From positions 1-20,254 of the forward strand of contig DYNO01000038.1 of assembly GCA_020721025.1 (NCBI GenBank): a DNA stretch of 20,254 bases. The letters are read 5' to 3'. The notes beneath the pieces are model-generated. The model was not told the DNA's origin. It saw only the letters and a list, made by a program, of their open reading frames with translations, and did not search any database. Source of the DNA: Thiomargarita sp. GTDB taxonomy: Bacteria; Pseudomonadota; Gammaproteobacteria; Beggiatoales; Beggiatoaceae. Shown in pieces: positions 8,346 through 15,879 of this stretch; position 1 is the stretch's first letter, and the number at the start of each line of letters is the position of its first letter. Made by a program: the position numbers and the translations under genes.

Positions 8346-8387
8346 AACGTTTTATTTTTGCTATCATCATGAAGATAAAAAAACGTT
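8346..8387. repeat. Imperfect palindrome upstream of the zinc-ribbon gene
   Basis: AACGTT at both ends (8346-8351, 8382-8387), then T-rich and A-rich arms and an inner TATC/GATA pair, make a 42-bp imperfect inverted repeat centred near 8366. It lies 36 bases upstream of the zinc-ribbon ATG in the 373-bp divergent gap, where an operator or leader hairpin could sit. The rest of the gap holds the symporter promoter candidate and otherwise shows nothing clear. Confidence 0.4.
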
Positions 8388-8581
8388 CACCGCATTTTAT
8401 TGCAAAATTACCATCAAATAACATCACAATATAACATCGCTATCTTTTGATAAATCAGAAAGTTAAAGCTGATCATTGTAATAGAAAAAGTAACCGTTGC
8501 TCATTTTAACACAACCCAAATCATCACTGTCGCATTTCGACCGATCCATATCGTGATCTCAGCAATACGCAAATTTTTGAA

Positions 8582-8596
8582 TTGACACGGTATAAT
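8582..8596 (+). promoter_or_regulatory. Promoter elements upstream of the symporter gene
   Basis: Perfect TTGACA (8582-8587) and TATAAT (8591-8596) hexamers occur here but only three bases apart, so they cannot both serve the same start. If TATAAT is the -10, the leader is about 80 bases and its -35 is poor. If TTGACA is the -35, the -10 would be a weak ATTTAT at 17 bases. A promoter in this spot is likely, its exact form is not. Confidence 0.4.
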
Positions 8597-8683
8597 GGCA
8601 ACCCATTTATCTCAAATGTTTTATTGACTGAAAGTGTGTGATGACACGACAGCTTAATTAACCTAACTTTCAAGGGCAAACAG

Positions 8684-10129
8684 ATGACGCGAGAAACATC
8701 CGTTCATGGGGAATGGTCATCGCGGTGGGTATTTATTCTTGCCGCGGCAGGTTCAGCAGTTGGTTTAGGGAATATTTGGAAATTTCCTTATATTACAGCA
8801 GAATACGGTGGCGGTGCGTTTGTATTTATCTATCTCATCTGTGTGTTAATGATTGGATTGCCGATCATGATGGCAGAAATTCTCGTGGGTAAGCGTGGAA
8901 AACACAGCCCAATCAATACGTTAAAAATAGTGACGGCAGAAACCAAACAGTCAAAATTCTGGCAAATTATCGGTTGGATGGGAACATTTTGTGGTTTTTT
9001 AATCTTATCATACTACAGCGTGATTGGCGGCTGGACAATGGCGTATGTTGTCAAAGTTGGATCCGGAATGTTCTCACATATCGACATGTTACATGACAAA
9101 GCGATGATAGTCAGTCAAGTGAGCGGCGTATTCAATCAATTGATGGCAAATCCGCAAGAATTAATTCTCTGGCATACCATATTCATGATGCTAACCATGA
9201 CAGTGATCGTTGGGGGAGTGCAAGGGGGATTGGAAAAAGCAATTTTATACATGATGCCTAGTTTGTTCATTGTCTTATTTATTTTAGTTGGCTATGCCAT
9301 GAGCACCGAAAAGTTTGCTGAAGGTATTGCATTCATGTTTAAAATTAACTTCAGCGCGTTATTATTTTCCGATTGTGTCGATGGCTACTGTAAGTTCAAT
9401 GGGCAAGGCATTTTAGCTGCAATGGGACAGACATTTTTTAGTTTAAGCATCGGTATGGGCGCGATCATGGCATACGGGGCATATTTACCCAAACATGTTT
9501 CTATCACACAAGCAGCAACTATCGTGGTGTTGTCCGATACATTGGTGGCAATTTTGGCGGGAATCATTATTTTTCCTATCGCATTTAGCAACGGTTTGGA
9601 AGTCAATCAAGGACCTAGTTTGGTGTTCAACACCTTGCCAATTGCATTTGGACACATGCCCTACGGCACATTGTTTGGCGCATTATTCTTTATATTACTG
9701 GTACTTGCCGCTTGGACTTCCTCCATTTCCATTCTCGAACCGCCAGTCGCATGGATGGTGGAAACTGGCAGATTTACCCGATTTAGTGCAACGTTAGTTT
9801 GTGGCATTCTCAGTTGGGCATTGGGTTTACTCACCATTTTCTCTTTCAATATTCTGAGTGATTTCAAACCATTGTCGCAATTCGCCATGTTTAAAGAAGC
9901 CACTTTGTTCGATCTGATTGATTTTCTCACCTCGAATATTTTATTACCCTTGGGCGGAATTTTAATTGCAGTCTTCGTAGCTTGGTTTTTACCGAAAGCT
10001 TTGTTACTCGAAGAATTACAAATGAAAGCAAATCATTGGGTCTATCGCGCTTGGTATTTCACATTGCGCTACATTACTCCCGTCGGCGTAGGATTGATTT
10101 TTTTAAAATCCATTGGGATATTGGCGTGA
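8684..10129 (+). CDS. Sodium-dependent transporter of the NSS/SNF family
   Basis: 481 residues with 11-12 predicted membrane helices, as in bacterial neurotransmitter:sodium symporters (LeuT/MhsT type). The N-terminus WSSRWVFILAAAGSAVGLGN then IWKFPY is the family signature: TM1 with the unwound region that binds sodium and substrate. FFSLSIGMGAIMAYGAYLPK is the typical TM6 segment, and AAWTSSISILEP in TM8 carries the Thr/Ser pair expected at the second sodium site. Such proteins import amino acids or related amines by sodium symport across the inner membrane; the substrate here cannot be read. AAGGG eight bases upstream supports the start. It stands alone, diverging from the zinc-ribbon gene. 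Confidence 0.94.
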   Translation: MTRETSVHGEWSSRWVFILAAAGSAVGLGNIWKFPYITAEYGGGAFVFIYLICVLMIGLPIMMAEILVGKRGKHSPINTLKIVTAETKQSKFWQIIGWMGTFCGFLILSYYSVIGGWTMAYVVKVGSGMFSHIDMLHDKAMIVSQVSGVFNQLMANPQELILWHTIFMMLTMTVIVGGVQGGLEKAILYMMPSLFIVLFILVGYAMSTEKFAEGIAFMFKINFSALLFSDCVDGYCKFNGQGILAAMGQTFFSLSIGMGAIMAYGAYLPKHVSITQAATIVVLSDTLVAILAGIIIFPIAFSNGLEVNQGPSLVFNTLPIAFGHMPYGTLFGALFFILLVLAAWTSSISILEPPVAWMVETGRFTRFSATLVCGILSWALGLLTIFSFNILSDFKPLSQFAMFKEATLFDLIDFLTSNILLPLGGILIAVFVAWFLPKALLLEELQMKANHWVYRAWYFTLRYITPVGVGLIFLKSIGILA

Positions 10130-10180
10130 TTCAGAACTGACATCGCGGATTAAACTCTACTGAAATTTTTGGAAAAAATG

Positions 10181-10194
10181 GCGCGCTTTTTTTT
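10181..10194 (+). terminator. Possible terminator after the symporter gene
   Basis: GCGCGC directly followed by eight T, 52 bases past the stop codon. The matching stem arm is poor (CGCG at 10144-10147 with a long loop, or the A-run at 10173-10178). The T-run after a GC block is suggestive only. Confidence 0.3.
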
Positions 10195-10387
10195 CTCTTG
10201 TGGACTATTTTCAGCATATTAGTCATTGAAATAATTGGAAAAAGAATTTTATTTTTAAGTTCAATAAGTTATTAACAGTTTGATTTTATTAAATATGTGA
10301 AGTTTTGACCGATTTGTACCGATTTGCTTTTTCTATTTGATAATTCAGTGAGTTATCATTTTATGAAAAATTTTCTGCCACGAGGGC

Positions 10388-10416
10388 TTGATTCTTCAAT
10401 CATTTTCGGCTATATT
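10388..10416 (+). promoter_or_regulatory. Promoter driving the structured repeat region
   Basis: TTGATT (10388-10393), 17 bases, TATATT (10411-10416). Four of six and five of six consensus bases at ideal spacing. Transcription would start near 10423, about 100 bases before the first 35-bp repeat. No coding frame with a ribosome site begins nearby. Confidence 0.45.
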
Positions 10417-10521
10417 AAGCACTGAAACTGATCGTCACCAGCCACGTTGCTGATGCACTTTTCACCCTGCCACGAAATAGCTGCTTAAGCTCTTGATTTA
10501 AAACAGGAAAAAGTGCCGGCG

Positions 10522-10626
10522 GTTTCAGGCGCGCTAGCCGTTTAGGCTGTTGAAACTTCAAACAACCGCTGACAGAGGTTTTTTTCTTTTCGTTTCAGGC
10601 GCGCTAGCCGTTTAGGCTATTGAAAT
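10522..10626 (+). CRISPR. Two CRISPR-like 35-bp repeats with one 35-bp spacer
   Basis: Copies at 10522-10556 and 10592-10626 begin GTTTCAGGCGCGC and end in TTGAAAC (copy 1) or TTGAAAT (copy 2). They differ at only two positions (10619, 10626), both near the 3' end of copy 2, as often seen in the terminal repeat of an array. The GTTTCA/TGAAAC ends, the inner AGCC-GTTTA-GGCT hairpin, the equal 35-base spacing and a promoter about 100 bases upstream all fit a minimal array read on the plus strand. Against it: only one spacer, that spacer ends in a T-rich tract and takes part in an inverted repeat around copy 2, and no cas gene is in the window. Confidence 0.45.
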
Positions 10627-10630
10627 TCAT

Positions 10631-10668
10631 AAAAAAAAGCTCTGTCAACGTAACATTGATAGAGCTTT
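10631..10668 (-). terminator. Strong minus-strand intrinsic terminator
   Basis: Read on the minus strand: AAAGCTCTATCAA (10668-10656), loop TGTTACG, TTGACAGAGCTTT (10648-10636), and the T-run continues to eight T (10638-10631). Twelve of 13 pairs are Watson-Crick and the last is a wobble. This is the best-formed terminator in the window, yet I find no minus-strand gene to its right that it would serve. Confidence 0.6.
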
Positions 10669-11161
10669 GACGCATTTATCCCGACAAAAAATATTCCCCT
10701 CCAAAAAATTCAATCAATTCAACCTATTCGGTTTCCCCCTCAAATTCTCCAACTTTTGCTCACGGTGGCAGGATATCTCAACGCCATGGCACAATAATCG
10801 CTTGCCTTGAACCCAAAATTTGATTTGGCAGAGGAGCGACTACATTACACTCTCCCCATTGATTTTATTCAAAGCCCCCGCAGTGCTGTAAAAATAGCGA
10901 AAAAAATTCGCCAACTTCGATAATTCAATGAAAGTAGTTGAAAATTAAAAAATTATTTGTGTTGATGTTATAGTGTAGCGTGTAGTGTAAAATGGTTTTC
11001 AAGACGCTGCAATGACAAAGATATATCCGGTCGTTGCTATTTTTCATCCGCACTTCCCATTAATACATATATTTTTAATCAAAAAGCCCTATAATCTCAG
11101 CATTAGACTACTGTTTAATGATTCTCGAATAATTCACTTTCACGTAAGCAGGATTTATTTC
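10669..11161. other. Remainder of the 1-kb gap before the flippase gene
   Basis: No frame with a ribosome site is seen on either strand. On the minus strand about 10715-10837 reads as a short open stretch without a usable start (SLLCQIKFWVQGK...), which may be part of a dispersed repeat or a relic. A TATAAT at 11090-11095, about 67 bases before the flippase start, is a possible -10 box, but its -35 is poor. Confidence 0.35.
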
Positions 11162-12529
11162 ATGCCACATTCAGCGTCCCCGCCCCCCACGCAACCTCAA
11201 CCCACTAGGAAATCGTCCGATGACAAGGGCTCATTAAGACGACTGACCATACGAGGTTCAATCTGGGTGCTCATCGGATTTGGTTTAGGGCAACTCATGC
11301 GTTTTGCCGGCAATTTGGTCATGACCCGCCTTCTATTTCCCGAAGCATTTGGGATGATGGGCATCGTCAACTCAGTGATCAGCGGACTGAGTATGTTTTC
11401 TGATGTGGGCTTAAAACCCAGTATCGTGCAAAACAAACGCGGTGAAGACCCCATATTTTTACGAACGGTATGGACACTACAAATCTTTCGAGGCGTGGGA
11501 TTGGCAATTCTCGCCGGGATTCTGGCTTATCCGATCTCCGTATGGAATAATTCCCCCGATCTCTTTCTCGTCATCGCTGTCACGGGTCTCACTTCCGCAG
11601 TCACCGGCTTAAATTCCTCCTGTTTATTCTTATATTCCCGTCGCTTACAAGTAGGCGTACCGACCATTGTCGGTTTATTTGCGAACTTTTTCAGCATTAT
11701 CACAATGATTATATGGGCGCATTGGATTGACGCATCGGTATGGGCATTGGTTGTTGGGGCATTCATGGGCGCGTTCGTCACCCTAATCGCGAGCCACACC
11801 CTGCTTGCAGAAATTCACATGTATCCGCAATGGGACAAAACTGTAGTTAAAGAATTGATTAGCTTCGGAAAATGGATATTCATCAGCACCGCCTTAGGCT
11901 ATCTCGCAGCACACATGAGTATTTTCATCGTCAGCAATTACGCTGGATTAGCCGTGTTAGGAATTTTCATCGTTGCCCGCGGTTTATCCCGACTCGCGGT
12001 CGAAGCGATCACTCAACTATCAAATATGGTGTTATTCCCCGTTTATTCCCGCCTAGTCGAACGTGATGTGCAACAATTACGCACGAGAATGTTTAAAATC
12101 CGTGCCATCCTGCTCACCCTTTTTCTGCCTGTGATGTGGATTATGGCAATCTGGGGCGATGTCATCATCGAATTTCTCTACGACAACCGTTATCATGATG
12201 CCGGCTGGATGCTGCAAATTTCCGCGATTGGCGCGATTGCCACCACCATTGTCACCACCATTCGCCCCGTATTTCTTGCTAAGGGAGATTCCTTTCGCAG
12301 CATGTTGACTGGATTAGAACGGGTGACAATTCAATTGGTTGGCATGATTATCGGTTACGAAGTGGCAGGAATTTACGGATTAATTATTGGATATGCCGCT
12401 GCCGACTGGCTCAGTTATCCACTGTTGGTCTATCACATTTATCGTTATGGTGTTTGGTTGCCGTGGTTAGATGCCGCCGCCTTTGGCAGTTCAATCATCG
12501 TGATTGGCACCGCTTTCTGGATAAAATGA
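11162..12529 (+). CDS. Polysaccharide/oligosaccharide flippase of the MOP superfamily (Wzx-like)
   Basis: 455 residues from ATG 11162, with AGGA eight bases upstream. The frame is open to 11012, but the extra 50 residues have no ribosome site, and a TATAAT lies inside that stretch, so the shorter start is preferred. After a proline-rich cytoplasmic tail (about 1-30) the protein has some 12-14 hydrophobic helices. The first carries RGSIWVLIGFGLGQLMRFAG then VMTRLLFPEAFG, the hallmark of the PST/oligosaccharide flippase family. GLxxSIVQ-like (DVGLKPSIVQ) follows. These proteins flip lipid-linked sugar units across the inner membrane. No glycosyltransferase or polymerase is next to it; the partner gene is the overlapping secreted protein. 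Confidence 0.88.
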   Translation: MPHSASPPPTQPQPTRKSSDDKGSLRRLTIRGSIWVLIGFGLGQLMRFAGNLVMTRLLFPEAFGMMGIVNSVISGLSMFSDVGLKPSIVQNKRGEDPIFLRTVWTLQIFRGVGLAILAGILAYPISVWNNSPDLFLVIAVTGLTSAVTGLNSSCLFLYSRRLQVGVPTIVGLFANFFSIITMIIWAHWIDASVWALVVGAFMGAFVTLIASHTLLAEIHMYPQWDKTVVKELISFGKWIFISTALGYLAAHMSIFIVSNYAGLAVLGIFIVARGLSRLAVEAITQLSNMVLFPVYSRLVERDVQQLRTRMFKIRAILLTLFLPVMWIMAIWGDVIIEFLYDNRYHDAGWMLQISAIGAIATTIVTTIRPVFLAKGDSFRSMLTGLERVTIQLVGMIIGYEVAGIYGLIIGYAAADWLSYPLLVYHIYRYGVWLPWLDAAAFGSSIIVIGTAFWIK

Positions 12530-13320
12530 ATATGAAACGTTTGATATTACTTGGATTATTCCCGCTGTGCGTTCATGCGTCGGAATTAGATTTTTCCAAA
12601 GCCTATCTGATTTACGATGCCACTGCGCCCAATGGGTTGCAAATTGCTGGAATTCAAAGTAAAACCAATGATGTGAAAAGTATCGGCTCCCTACAGTTAA
12701 ATTTCGATCCCGCCAATGAAACTTTTGCAGTGCCGCAAAAATTAACCGAACAACTTTCCAGTGCCGAATTATCCCAGCAATTGCTACGAAATACTGGGTG
12801 GAAAGGTGAATATCGCAGTGCCAAAAATGTTTATCTCACCGAATTACAAATCAAAAGTGTGCAAGCCGGATTCATCGCGGGGGAAATTTTGCATCAAACA
12901 CCTGATCCTCAAGTGGAAAGTTTATTGCGGGCAGAAGTGGCGGGCGGTATCAGTACGCAATATCTGGTGGATGAAAAAGGCGATGGCAATAAAGTTTGGA
13001 TGAATGTCAGCGATTACGATGCGTTGGTGGCAGAAATTAACGAAGCCAATGCACAATTAAAACCCAATAAAGACGGCACGTTACCCGAAAAAACGCCGAT
13101 TCCTGCGATACAAGCCACTCGTCAATTGATCACCCTAAAACGAACGCGTGGGATTGAATATCGCCATGCCAGCAGCTATTGGGGCAGTCAAAGCGAATAT
13201 CGCATGTCTTTGGAAAACGACAAGTTACTGGGTAGTGTGGTATCGCCTTCAGATAAATATGGATTTAAAGAATCATCCGCCGGCAATGGAATAATTGAAT
13301 TACAACCGATGACTCCTTGA
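12526..13320 (+). CDS. Secreted or periplasmic protein of unknown function
   Basis: 264 residues from ATG 12526, which overlaps the flippase stop in an ATGA arrangement, so translation is likely coupled. ATG 12532 is an alternative. The N-terminus MNMKRLILLGLFPLCVHA is a classical signal peptide with cleavage expected after Ala18 (VHA-S). I do not recognise the mature part. It is mixed alpha/beta in look, with QLNFDPANETFAVPQKL, a YLVDEKGDGNKVWMNVSDYD segment and LKRTRGIEYRHAS near the C-terminus, and has no membrane helix or lipobox. The frame could extend upstream to 12454, but that would overlap the flippase by 25 codons and hide the signal peptide. Association with the flippase suggests an envelope or polysaccharide role; that is inference. 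Confidence 0.8.
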   Translation: MNMKRLILLGLFPLCVHASELDFSKAYLIYDATAPNGLQIAGIQSKTNDVKSIGSLQLNFDPANETFAVPQKLTEQLSSAELSQQLLRNTGWKGEYRSAKNVYLTELQIKSVQAGFIAGEILHQTPDPQVESLLRAEVAGGISTQYLVDEKGDGNKVWMNVSDYDALVAEINEANAQLKPNKDGTLPEKTPIPAIQATRQLITLKRTRGIEYRHASSYWGSQSEYRMSLENDKLLGSVVSPSDKYGFKESSAGNGIIELQPMTP

Positions 13321-13517
13321 TTCCTGTAGAATGTGAAATTGTGCTCGACGGTGTGCCGGGAAATCATCAAACAAATCAATCCATGATGATCGCTCCCCTA
13401 TCAGACAATAAATTTTATAGATTGATAACAGATAACCTCTTGTTTTTTCAAATCTTTTAACAAATTGTCTCCGCCGCCTAGCCACGTATTTCTAACAATA
13501 CAATGGAGGATGTTCTC

Positions 13518-13970
13518 ATGCTGACGGAAAAAACAATCGCCCTCATCAAAGCCACCTTACCTGTGATGCAGGAACACGGAGAAGCCATTGCCGCAAAAAC
13601 CTATGAGATTCTTTTTAAACACTATCCACAAACCCATCCCCTGTTTTCCAAAGCTCCTGCCAATCAGCCGAAAATTTTGGCGCGTTCTGTGATTTTATAT
13701 TCAGAACACCTTGATAATTTGGACATGATCAATAATGTTTTGGATAAAATTGCCCAAAAACATGTTTCCGCGGACGTTCACCCCGGACATTACCCCATGT
13801 TTGGACATTCTTTCATTCAAGCGATGCGGGAAGTGCTCGGCAAATCGGTGGATGAAGAAGTGATTATGGCGTGGAAAGAAGCCTATTTTTATTTCGCAGA
13901 GTTATTAATTCAACGGGAACAGGCATTAGCAAATCCCAAACAAACGCAACAAGCTGCTGAAATAAGGTGA
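13518..13970 (+). CDS. Single-domain globin, Vitreoscilla haemoglobin-like
   Basis: 150 residues from ATG 13518, which has GGAGG eight bases upstream; an earlier ATG at 13503 lacks a site. The fold follows the flavohaemoglobin globin domain: MLTEKTIALIKATLPVM start, Tyr29 (B10), Phe43 (CD1), Gln50-Pro51 (E7-E8 region), proximal His82 in KIAQKH (F8) and HPGHYP just after. Positions 29 and 43 coincide with those in Vitreoscilla haemoglobin. There is no FAD/NAD reductase part, so it needs a separate reductase. The expected roles are oxygen delivery at low oxygen or nitric oxide removal. It has its own 197-bp upstream region and ends in a strong hairpin before ffh. Confidence 0.92.
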   Translation: MLTEKTIALIKATLPVMQEHGEAIAAKTYEILFKHYPQTHPLFSKAPANQPKILARSVILYSEHLDNLDMINNVLDKIAQKHVSADVHPGHYPMFGHSFIQAMREVLGKSVDEEVIMAWKEAYFYFAELLIQREQALANPKQTQQAAEIR

Positions 13971-14011
13971 AAAAGATTTAGCGAAATGTGCACAGTAATC
14001 TTTTTCACCTT
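13964..14011. repeat. Perfect 15-bp inverted repeat spanning the globin stop codon, upstream of ffh
   Basis: Arms 13964-13978 (AAGGTGAAAAAGATT) and 13997-14011 (AATCTTTTTCACCTT) match at all 15 positions with an 18-base loop. The globin stop codon TGA (13968-13970) lies in the left arm, and the ffh start is 20 bases past the right arm. The T-run is inside the stem rather than after it, so this is not a textbook terminator. It may stabilise the globin mRNA end, partly end transcription, or control ffh. Confidence 0.75.
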
Positions 14012-14031
14012 GATTTAGCCGGAGAATGGAC

Positions 14032-15393
14032 ATGTTTGAAAGTTTAACCGAACGCTTAAGTAAAACGCTCAAAAATTTGCGGGGGCAGGGACGCTTAAGT
14101 GAAGATAATATTAAAGATTCTTTGCGTGAAGTGCGTATGGCATTGCTCGAAGCGGATGTCGCGCTGCCCGTCGTGAAATCGTTTATTGACCATGTAAAAG
14201 AGCGTGCGATTGGGCAGGAAGTGATGAGTAGCCTCACGCCCGGTCAAGCATTAATCAAAGTGGTTTATGACGAATTAACGCAACTGATGGGGGAAAGTAA
14301 CGACAAACTGAATTTACACGCCCGCCCGCCGATTGTGGTACTCATGGCAGGGTTGCAAGGTTCAGGAAAAACCACGACCGTCGCGAAATTGGCGCGTTGG
14401 TTGGCAGAGCAGAAAAAATCAGTGATGGTAGTCAGTTGCGACGTATATCGCCCCGCGGCAATCAAGCAGTTAGAAACGTTAGCGACGGAAGTGAAAGCTG
14501 AATTTTTTCCCAGCGATATTTCGCAACAACCGGTAGAAATTGCCAAATCTGCCCTCGAAGCTGCACGTAAGCAATTGATTGATGTACTGTTAGTCGATAC
14601 TGCGGGACGGTTGCATGTTGATACAGAAATGATGGAGGAAATTAAGCAACTTCATCACACTTTGCAGCCGACAGAAACCTTATTCGTGGTGGACAGCATG
14701 ACCGGTCAAGATGCCGCGACCACGGCGAAAGCCTTTAACGATGCGTTGCCATTAACCGGCGTGGTGTTGACTAAAACAGATGGTGATGCGCGTGGTGGTG
14801 CAGCATTGTCAGTGCGTCATGTCACGGGAAAACCGATTAAATTTTTGGGCGTGGGGGAAAAAACAACTGCACTTGAACCCTTTTATCCCGACCGCATTGC
14901 CTCACGTATCATCGGACAAGGGGACGTGCTGAGTTTGATTGAGGAAGTGGAGCGCAAATTTGACAAAAATGAAGCAGAAAAACTGGCGCACAAATTCAAA
15001 TCCGGCAAAAGTTTTGATCTTGAAGACTTTCGGATTCAATTGGTGCAGATGCGCAACATGGGCGGAATGGCAAGCATGATTGATAAAATCCCCGGTTTGG
15101 GACAAGTGCCGCCAGAAGTCAAACAACAAATAGCCAATGAACGAGAAACCGTGCGTTTAGAAGCTATTATCTGCTCAATGACTCCGCTGGAACGCCGTAA
15201 ACCTGACATTATCAAAGGTTCACGTAAGCGGCGGATTGCCGAAGGTTCAGGCACCCAGATTCAAGATGTCAATCGGTTATTAAAACAATTCTCGCAGATG
15301 CAGAAAATGATGAAACAATTTGGTAAACGTGGGGGCATGGGGAATATTTTGCGTGGCTTGAAAGGCAAGTTACCGCCCGGTATGCCATTTTAA
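14032..15393 (+). CDS. ffh: Signal recognition particle protein Ffh
   Basis: 453 residues, the same as E. coli Ffh, starting MFESLTERLS. ATG 14032 is chosen because GGAG lies seven bases upstream; ATG 14026 directly abuts that site. The N domain (1-95) has REVRMALLEADVALPVV. The GTPase G domain has the P-loop GLQGSGKT (107-114), CDVYRPAA (136-143), DTAGR (189-193) and TKTDGDARGGA (247-257). The methionine-rich M domain (about 300-453) includes KIPGLGQ, RRKPDII and GSRKRRIAEGSG (RNA binding), and ends LPPGMPF. With 4.5S RNA it targets inner-membrane proteins to the FtsY receptor. The psiE-like gene follows by 19 bases. Confidence 0.98.
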   Translation: MFESLTERLSKTLKNLRGQGRLSEDNIKDSLREVRMALLEADVALPVVKSFIDHVKERAIGQEVMSSLTPGQALIKVVYDELTQLMGESNDKLNLHARPPIVVLMAGLQGSGKTTTVAKLARWLAEQKKSVMVVSCDVYRPAAIKQLETLATEVKAEFFPSDISQQPVEIAKSALEAARKQLIDVLLVDTAGRLHVDTEMMEEIKQLHHTLQPTETLFVVDSMTGQDAATTAKAFNDALPLTGVVLTKTDGDARGGAALSVRHVTGKPIKFLGVGEKTTALEPFYPDRIASRIIGQGDVLSLIEEVERKFDKNEAEKLAHKFKSGKSFDLEDFRIQLVQMRNMGGMASMIDKIPGLGQVPPEVKQQIANERETVRLEAIICSMTPLERRKPDIIKGSRKRRIAEGSGTQIQDVNRLLKQFSQMQKMMKQFGKRGGMGNILRGLKGKLPPGMPF

Positions 15394-15412
15394 TCATACG
15401 ACGGAATTTTAA

Positions 15413-15820
15413 ATGACCAAAGAAAATTCACTGCACCCCAAGTTTCAGCAACAAGTGGTTGTATTTCTGCATTATATTGAATGGGTGGGATTGGCAATTA
15501 TTCTCCTAGCGACGATTGTAGCGATTGGGCAAGAAGTATATGGCATGATCGTGCAGCACGAAGTCCTGTTGAAAGATATTTTGCAACTATTTATTTTTCT
15601 TGAAATTATTACGATGATCGGCTTATATTTTTCCAGTGGTAAATTACCGATTCGTTATCCGATTTACATTGCGATGGTAGCGATTGCGCGATATATCAGT
15701 ATCGGCATGAAGGAAATGGACGGTTGGATGATTGTTTCATTAAGTTGTTCGATTTTGATTTTAGCATTGGCGGTCTTGGTGATTCGCTACGGTCATGTCA
15801 CCATGCCTTACAGTGAATAA
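15413..15820 (+). CDS. psiE: PsiE-family inner-membrane protein
   Basis: 135 residues with four predicted membrane helices (about 16-38, 53-77, 84-101, 104-124). The segment LLKDILQLFIFLEIITMIGLYF followed by LPIRYPIYIAMVAIARYI is the hallmark of the phosphate-starvation-inducible PsiE family. In E. coli psiE is induced by phosphate limitation; its biochemical job is unknown. The gene begins 19 bases after the ffh stop with only a weak GGA site, so it is probably co-transcribed with ffh. The hairpin at 15849-15879 would end the unit. Confidence 0.85.
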   Translation: MTKENSLHPKFQQQVVVFLHYIEWVGLAIILLATIVAIGQEVYGMIVQHEVLLKDILQLFIFLEIITMIGLYFSSGKLPIRYPIYIAMVAIARYISIGMKEMDGWMIVSLSCSILILALAVLVIRYGHVTMPYSE

Positions 15821-15848
15821 CGCTTCCACGTAAAAATTATTGTATTTT

Positions 15849-15879
15849 AACCTGTTAGATTTCAAAAACCTAGCAGGTT
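15849..15879 (+). terminator. Hairpin after the ffh-psiE unit
   Basis: AACCTGTTAG (15849-15858) and CTAGCAGGTT (15870-15879) pair over 10 positions with one G-U wobble and an 11-base loop, 28 bases past the psiE stop. Only three T follow (two of them in the stem), so termination is plausible but not certain. It may also be a dispersed palindromic repeat. Confidence 0.5.

Larger units (their letters stand above)
10423..10668 (+). ncRNA. Candidate structured RNA or CRISPR leader plus array
   Basis: From the predicted start the sequence is a chain of hairpins: CAGC-CACGTT-GCTG (10439-10452); GCACTTTTC (10455-10463) with GAAAAAGTGC (10507-10516); repeat copy 1 with AGCC-GTTTA-GGCT at its core and GTTTCA/TGAAAC ends (10522-10556); a 15-bp arm pair 10571-10585/10632-10646 enclosing repeat copy 2; and AAAGCTCTGTCAA (10636-10648) with TTGATAGAGCTTT (10656-10668). 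The last two structures share an arm, so they exclude each other, as in switches and attenuators. There is no known RNA family I can name. The limits are inferred from the promoter and the last hairpin. Confidence 0.4.

Noticed and set aside
8582..8596. TTGACA and TATAAT as one promoter
   Set aside because: They are only three bases apart, which is incompatible with RNA polymerase spacing of 16-18.
11012..11161. Longer N-terminus for the flippase
   Set aside because: No ribosome site at 11012, the added residues look non-protein-like, and a TATAAT lies inside; 11162 has AGGA at good spacing.
13422..13435. FNR-like box upstream of the globin gene
   Set aside because: One half site TTGAT is perfect, but after the four-base gap GATAA matches little of ATCAA, so it is not a credible dyad.
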